In this document: piece after piece, positions 14,728 through 18,187 of the stretch | Layout of the letters: each line of letters opens with the position of its first letter | Position numbering within the stretch: position 1 is the first letter of the stretch | NCBI GenBank assembly: GCA_018679295.1 | Contig: JAHHLP010000331.1 | Span: forward strand, 1 to 18,187 | Direction: 5' to 3' | Origin: Rhodothermia bacterium | GTDB taxonomy: Bacteria; Bacteroidota; Rhodothermia; Rhodothermales; JABDKH01 | Length of the DNA: 18,187 nt | Notes under the pieces: model-generated | What the model was told of the DNA's origin: nothing | Databases searched by the model: none | Seen by the model: the letters and a program-made list of their open reading frames with translations, nothing else | Program-made: the position numbers and the translations under genes

Positions 14728-16337
14728 CAGTTGCCGATCATGAATGATTGCTCAGCTGCGAACGCAGATCCTGCGAAGGAATTATCTACGGCCTGGACGC
14801 TCCAGTAGTATGTGCCAGGCGAAAGCCCAACGAGCCCCCAGGATGTACCCGACCCCTCACGCCCTGCCTCCACAACCCTTCTGTCACCGGACTGTGGGTC
14901 GGCACGGGGCGCCATGACATCAATGCCTCCGGGGGAGGTCCCAACGCGCAGTTCGTAGGTAAGTCCGGATGACGGAGTGTTCGGGTCGATCGCGGGATTC
15001 CAAGACAGGCTCACGCGGCCACCGGGATCTGTGCTGCTTGTCAGACCATCAGGCGGCAAAGGAGCCGAATTCTGAGCACCACTTAGACTCTTGTAAAGCG
15101 TCGTGAAGTACTCCGAGTTTCGTGGCATTCCGGTAACCATCAGATCCAGATCGCTGTCGCTGTCGTAGTCGACCATCGAAACCGCTCCATAACTGAGCCC
15201 GGGGGCCGGTTGGCCGCCGAGGCCGGCCGTCTGAATCGGGCTGCAGTCGAATACTGCCTGCGGCTCCTGTACGCATGCGCGCAGCAGGCGCGAACCAAAC
15301 GTTTCGCGCCGCCCGGCAATCACAACATCCAGATCTCCGTCCCGATCGTAATCGGCCCAAACAGCATCTCCGAAGTAGACATCAGGCAGGTCGGTATCGA
15401 CTACCGCAAACCCCCCGTTGTCGTTGCGATACAGGGTTGTGAGGCCCGATCCGAACTTGTGGCTGTTAACCTGACCGCTTACGAGTATGTCCGGATCTGA
15501 ATCGGAATCGAAGTCACCGACTGCGATCTTCCCGTAGGCTACGCCGCGAAACGACTGTGCCATCTCCACGAGCACGCCCCCGTCGTTCCGATACATCGCT
15601 GCATGCGCGCCTCCATCCTCACGAAGTCCGACGACAAACAGGTCGGAGTCGCCATCCACATCATAGTCCAGCCATTCAAGGCTGCCGTAAGCAAGCCGCG
15701 GACCGCCGAACGGAACGGGCGTGAAGTTGCCCGTACCATCGCCTCGATACACCAGCGTTCGATGAGAGCCGCTTGCATCGACGCCAATCATCGCCAAATC
15801 CGAGACACCGTCATTGTCCAGATCTCCCCAACGAACCGCACCACTGTGCAATCCGGTTAAATCGGTCTCCATTCGAGAGAGTGTGTTACCATCGGCCACG
15901 TAGAGGATAGCCTGAGGCGCATACGGCGCGTTGATGGTCGACGCTCCGATAGTAACGAGGTCGAGATCGCCATCGCGATCGAAGTCGTCCCAGTCCGCGT
16001 CGGAAAGCCAGAGCCGCTCTATGGTCCGGTTAATGAAAAACGCGTACACCAGTCCCGGTGGATTCAACGAAATCGTTGGTGAGCTTCGAAACACGTCACC
16101 GAAGAGCGGAATCGTTGAAGCACCCGTGGACGGAAGCCTACCCAGCAAGAGAAAATCAAAATTGCCGTCACCGTTGTAGTCTGCCCACTCGAGCGTGCCA
16201 AACCCGACGGTGATGGCCGGACTCAGTCCCTGTACGTCAGCAGGTACGTTGGGACTGGGGATCTCGAATGGCTGTGCATCTGCGTTCTGCCAGCCGAGCA
16301 TCAGAGAAATCGAGACGGAAACAAGGAGTCGAATCAT
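14727..16337 (-). CDS. Secreted VCBS/FG-GAP repeat protein with FN3-like domain, no sorting domain
   Basis: A 536-residue paralogue of the gene that follows it. The signal peptide has basic R3, a hydrophobic core at about 4-14 and cleavage near ADA-QP at residue 21. Seven VCBS/FG-GAP units follow (DYNGDGNFD, DFDRDGDLD, DLDNDGVSD, DYDVDGDSD, DFDSDSDPD, DYDRDGDLD, DYDSDSDLD); two have Ser in place of the loop Gly. A fibronectin-III-like domain at about 425-532 ends with TYYWSVQAVDNSF, and the protein stops a few residues later. Unlike its partner it has no T9SS sorting domain and no anchor, so it would be periplasmic, or be exported only in a complex. Its stop overlaps the next ATG by one base, so the two are likely made together. 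An 83-base gap separates it from the transporter gene upstream. Confidence 0.9.
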   Translation of the reverse strand: MIRLLVSVSISLMLGWQNADAQPFEIPSPNVPADVQGLSPAITVGFGTLEWADYNGDGNFDFLLLGRLPSTGASTIPLFGDVFRSSPTISLNPPGLVYAFFINRTIERLWLSDADWDDFDRDGDLDLVTIGASTINAPYAPQAILYVADGNTLSRMETDLTGLHSGAVRWGDLDNDGVSDLAMIGVDASGSHRTLVYRGDGTGNFTPVPFGGPRLAYGSLEWLDYDVDGDSDLFVVGLREDGGAHAAMYRNDGGVLVEMAQSFRGVAYGKIAVGDFDSDSDPDILVSGQVNSHKFGSGLTTLYRNDNGGFAVVDTDLPDVYFGDAVWADYDRDGDLDVVIAGRRETFGSRLLRACVQEPQAVFDCSPIQTAGLGGQPAPGLSYGAVSMVDYDSDSDLDLMVTGMPRNSEYFTTLYKSLSGAQNSAPLPPDGLTSSTDPGGRVSLSWNPAIDPNTPSSGLTYELRVGTSPGGIDVMAPRADPQSGDRRVVEAGREGSGTSWGLVGLSPGTYYWSVQAVDNSFAGSAFAAEQSFMIGN

Positions 16338-16420
16338 GCGGAGCGATACGATTCTGGAGCGGCGCCAATAAACGTCTTACTTGCCTGAATTGAAAGGCAG
16401 TCGAGGGTCCCGGAATCGCC

Positions 16421-17155
16421 TCAGTCTGCCTCCGCGGCCGACAGCACGAGTCCTTCAGCCGTCTCCTTCCCGAGGTAGGCATCCATTACCCAATGAGCGG
16501 CATAGATAATCGGCGTGATCACGATAGCGATGATGAACTTGTAGGCGTAGTTAAAAAGCGTGATGGCGACGATTGCCTCGAAGCTCAACTGACCGTAGAA
16601 AGCGATCGTTAGCACGATGAACGTGTCCAGGAACTGGGACCCGAACGTGGAACCGGTTGCACGGAGCCAGAGGTGCCGACCCTCGGTGAGTCGCCTGAGC
16701 CAATGGAACAGGGTGATGTCCGCCAGCTGCCCGATGATGTAGGCGACGAGGCTCCCAATGATGACGCGACCCGTAGCCCCGAACACCACGTCGAAAGCCG
16801 CGCCTGGAACCGGCGATATCTCAGACGTTGGGGCAGCGATGGCGACCTGAAGAATGGCGAATTCGAAAATGATCATCACCATACCGAGGATGGTAACGAA
16901 TCGAATGCCCCGGACGCCGTAGTACTCGTTCAACAGGTCCGTAATGATGAAAGTGATCGGGAAGGCGATCACGCCGGCCGTCATGATCACCTGATCGAAC
17001 CTGGTTCCAAGAATGACGACCGCGAAGGGAAGGTCGAATAGGGTGAAGAGCTTCCCGGCCGTCGCTTCCGCGATGACAAGCGCCGTAATGAAAATGGCGG
17101 CGCATACGACGTACAGCTTCTGCGGGCGGCTAAGTTCGTAGGGTTCTTGTCGCAT
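16421..17155 (-). CDS. yhhQ: Queuosine precursor transporter (YhhQ/DUF165 family)
   Basis: A 244-residue inner-membrane protein of the VUT family (PF02592), known to import queuosine precursors (preQ0/preQ1) for tRNA modification. Six hydrophobic segments are visible, about 14-34, 43-74, 86-108, 123-154, 175-188 and 192-225. Signature segments are FPITFIITDLLNEYYG at 65-80, GQLADI at 142-147 followed by FHWLR, and GSTFGSQFLDT at 168-178. The length matches the family. The family is solid and the transport role is established for E. coli YhhQ; the precise substrate here is inferred. It lies between the MarR regulator gene (47 bases upstream) and the VCBS pair, all on the same strand, but no functional link is evident. 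Confidence 0.94.
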   Translation of the reverse strand: MRQEPYELSRPQKLYVVCAAIFITALVIAEATAGKLFTLFDLPFAVVILGTRFDQVIMTAGVIAFPITFIITDLLNEYYGVRGIRFVTILGMVMIIFEFAILQVAIAAPTSEISPVPGAAFDVVFGATGRVIIGSLVAYIIGQLADITLFHWLRRLTEGRHLWLRATGSTFGSQFLDTFIVLTIAFYGQLSFEAIVAITLFNYAYKFIIAIVITPIIYAAHWVMDAYLGKETAEGLVLSAAEAD

Positions 17156-17202
17156 GCGGCGAGGTGTTGCGTTACCCTACGAAGATACGTTTCCGCGGAG
17201 AA

Positions 17203-17661
17203 TCAACCCGAAGTGCGAAAGCGATCCAACAGGTCACTCAGTTGCTTGTGCTCGCTCGCACTGAGGGCCGAACCCAGCTGATCGATTGACTTAGCTACCG
17301 CCGGGTCCATCGTCTTGAGCAGGTCAAGACCTTTCTTGGTGATGTGAACCTCGACGACCCGCCGGTCATGGTCTGCCCGCTCTCGACTGATCAGCATCCT
17401 CTTCTGCAACCGGTTGAGCAGACGCGTAACGTCGGGCGTGCGATCGATCAACCGACTTCCAATGTCGCTGCACGTCAGGGCGTTCGGGTGTGATCCGCGC
17501 AAGATCCTCAGGACATTGTACTGGGCCGGTGTTATGTCGAAAGCGCCCATGGTCCCCGCCATCACCGAGAGCAGCCACGAGTTAGTCACCATGACGTTCA
17601 ACATGGACTCCTGAGAAGGAGACTCAAACGTTGACTGCTTCAGTCTTTCTGCAAGTTTCAT
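17203..17661 (-). CDS. MarR-family transcriptional regulator
   Basis: A 152-residue winged-helix regulator that should bind DNA as a dimer and respond to a small ligand, often a phenolic compound or stress signal. N-terminal helices (1-40) form the dimer part, followed by a winged HTH at about 43-111: ITPAQYNVLRILRG, recognition-helix region RTPDVTRLLNRLQKRMLISR, and wing DHDRRVVEVHITKKG at 97-111, the hallmark of MarR proteins. There are Cys64 and Met residues, but I see no obvious redox switch. A palindromic candidate operator lies 34 bases upstream of its start, suggesting autoregulation. It may also control the downstream yhhQ-like gene (gap 47 bases). The specific ligand is unknown. Confidence 0.93.
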   Translation of the reverse strand: MKLAERLKQSTFESPSQESMLNVMVTNSWLLSVMAGTMGAFDITPAQYNVLRILRGSHPNALTCSDIGSRLIDRTPDVTRLLNRLQKRMLISRERADHDRRVVEVHITKKGLDLLKTMDPAVAKSIDQLGSALSASEHKQLSDLLDRFRTSG

Positions 17662-17691
17662 TTGTTGGGCGCGATCAGATCAATGGTGTGG

Positions 17692-17710
17692 ACAACTGTT
17701 GTTACAACAG
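17692..17710. promoter_or_regulatory. Palindromic candidate MarR operator
   Basis: CTGTTGT-T-ACAACAG at 17696-17710 is a perfect inverted repeat with seven-base arms around one base. A further ACAAC at 17692-17696 makes alternating ACAAC-GTTGT-ACAAC half-sites, each five bases with one-base spacers. It lies in the 95-base gap between the kinase gene and the MarR gene, 34 bases before the MarR ATG. The size and symmetry fit MarR-family operators, usually 14-18 bp palindromes near their own promoter. No clear -10/-35 was identified around it. Confidence 0.5.
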
Positions 17711-17756
17711 GTGTTACCGCCTCAAGAAACGTCCGTTCCGCTTGAGCGCGCGCGAA

Positions 17757-18187
17757 CTATAGTGTGACAGCCGCTTCGTAGCGGTCAGGGTCGTACACGG
17801 CGACCGGAGACGTTTCTAGTGAAAAACCGAAGGTGGAGCCACGTCCCTCGGTAGAGCTTACCTGAAGCTTGCGACCGTGCGCCGCAAGGATGTGCTTCAC
17901 GATCGAGAGTCCCAAGCCGGTACCGCCCTGCGATCGCGACCGGCTCTTGTCCACGCGGTAAAATCGCTCCGTCAGGCGTGGTAGATGATCCACAGCGATG
18001 CCGATTCCGTCATCGACCACCGAGATCTTGACCTCTGATGGCTCCACGAAACGCGCCACGACTTCGACATTTCCGGATGGGTTTGTGTACTTCAGCGCGT
18101 TATCGACGAGGTTTGTAAGTACCTGCCGAATGCGCTCCTGATCGCCCATCGCGGGTGGCAGGGACTGTGGAAGCACCGCGCGTATGC
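17757..18187 (-). CDS. Sensor histidine kinase, C-terminal catalytic part (5' end outside window)
   Basis: The ATP-binding (HATPase_c) end of a two-component sensor kinase, probably PhoR-like; the frame continues past the window edge, so the sensor, dimerisation and phospho-His parts are missing. Seen in order: N box RQVLTNLVDNALKYT, G1 box DDGIGI, F box ERFYRVD and G2 box GGTGLGLSIVK, then SSTEGRGSTFGFSLE. These are all the motifs needed for ATP binding in the kinase core. A tail of about 19 residues (ETSPVAVYDPDRYEAAVTL) follows the domain. It is transcribed toward the MarR gene, with a 95-base gap holding the palindrome. Its response regulator is presumably upstream, outside this window. 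Confidence 0.95.
   Translation of the reverse strand, partial: IRAVLPQSLPPAMGDQERIRQVLTNLVDNALKYTNPSGNVEVVARFVEPSEVKISVVDDGIGIAVDHLPRLTERFYRVDKSRSRSQGGTGLGLSIVKHILAAHGRKLQVSSTEGRGSTFGFSLETSPVAVYDPDRYEAAVTL

Noticed and set aside
14727..14729. Possibility that the two VCBS genes are one protein split by a stop or frameshift
   Set aside because: The downstream gene begins with its own signal peptide and a full set of repeats, so it is a separate paralogue.
16382..16399. Hairpin TGCCT-N8-AGGCA between the transporter and VCBS genes
   Set aside because: Five-base stem with no T-run; too weak to call a terminator although the location is suitable.
1..18187. CRISPR array, insertion sequence, tRNA, rRNA or phage genes
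   Set aside because: Nothing with regularly spaced repeats, transposase motifs, cloverleaf potential or rRNA-like conservation was noticed on reading both strands.

Overview
The window looks like a chromosomal segment from a Bacteroidota-type bacterium, most likely in or near Rhodothermia/Balneolia. The base composition is fairly GC-rich. Evidence for the lineage is a C-terminal type IX secretion (T9SS) type A sorting domain, TonB-dependent receptors with an N-terminal carboxypeptidase-regulatory-like domain, partner outer-membrane lipoproteins, VCBS/FG-GAP repeat secreted proteins, and generally weak Shine-Dalgarno sequences. The species assignment is inference. No rRNA, tRNA, CRISPR array, insertion sequence or phage gene was seen, and no stretch over 300 bases lacks a gene.

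Left part (1-4359): the 3' end of an HtrA/Deg-family serine protease (cut by the window edge) is followed 11 bases later by a beta-propeller-like lipoprotein. Then come a MoxR/magnesium-chelatase-like AAA+ ATPase, a GNAT acetyltransferase of the spermidine/thialysine type, and a small opposite-strand gene for a histidine-rich single-span membrane protein that overlaps the acetyltransferase 3' end.

Centre (4371-10873): two tandem copies of a two-gene module. Each has a TonB-dependent receptor of about 750-765 residues translationally coupled (overlap of 4 bases, then 1 base) to a lipoprotein of about 290-304 residues. The receptors are clearly paralogous, and so are the lipoproteins, so the module appears to have arisen by duplication. 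The lipoproteins resemble the DUF4249 type rather than SusD. I read the modules as outer-membrane uptake systems with unknown ligands.

Right-centre (10931-12689): a family 2 glycosyltransferase of the dolichyl-phosphate-mannose-synthase-like type, then a branched-chain amino acid aminotransferase (ilvE). The ilvE leader carries a 10-bp direct repeat and a 22-codon reading frame that overlaps the ilvE start.

Right part (12763-18187, all minus strand): two paralogous secreted VCBS/FG-GAP plus fibronectin-III-like proteins overlap by one base, and only the downstream one carries a T9SS sorting domain. Upstream of them lie a queuosine-precursor transporter (YhhQ family), a MarR-family regulator with a palindromic candidate operator just upstream of its start, and the catalytic end of a sensor histidine kinase cut by the right window edge.

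Most of the window is ordinary core or accessory content for such a lineage. The most interesting items are the duplicated receptor-lipoprotein module, the paired VCBS proteins with asymmetric sorting signals, the MoxR-like ATPase with no visible VWA partner, the small His-rich membrane protein and the compound MarR operator.
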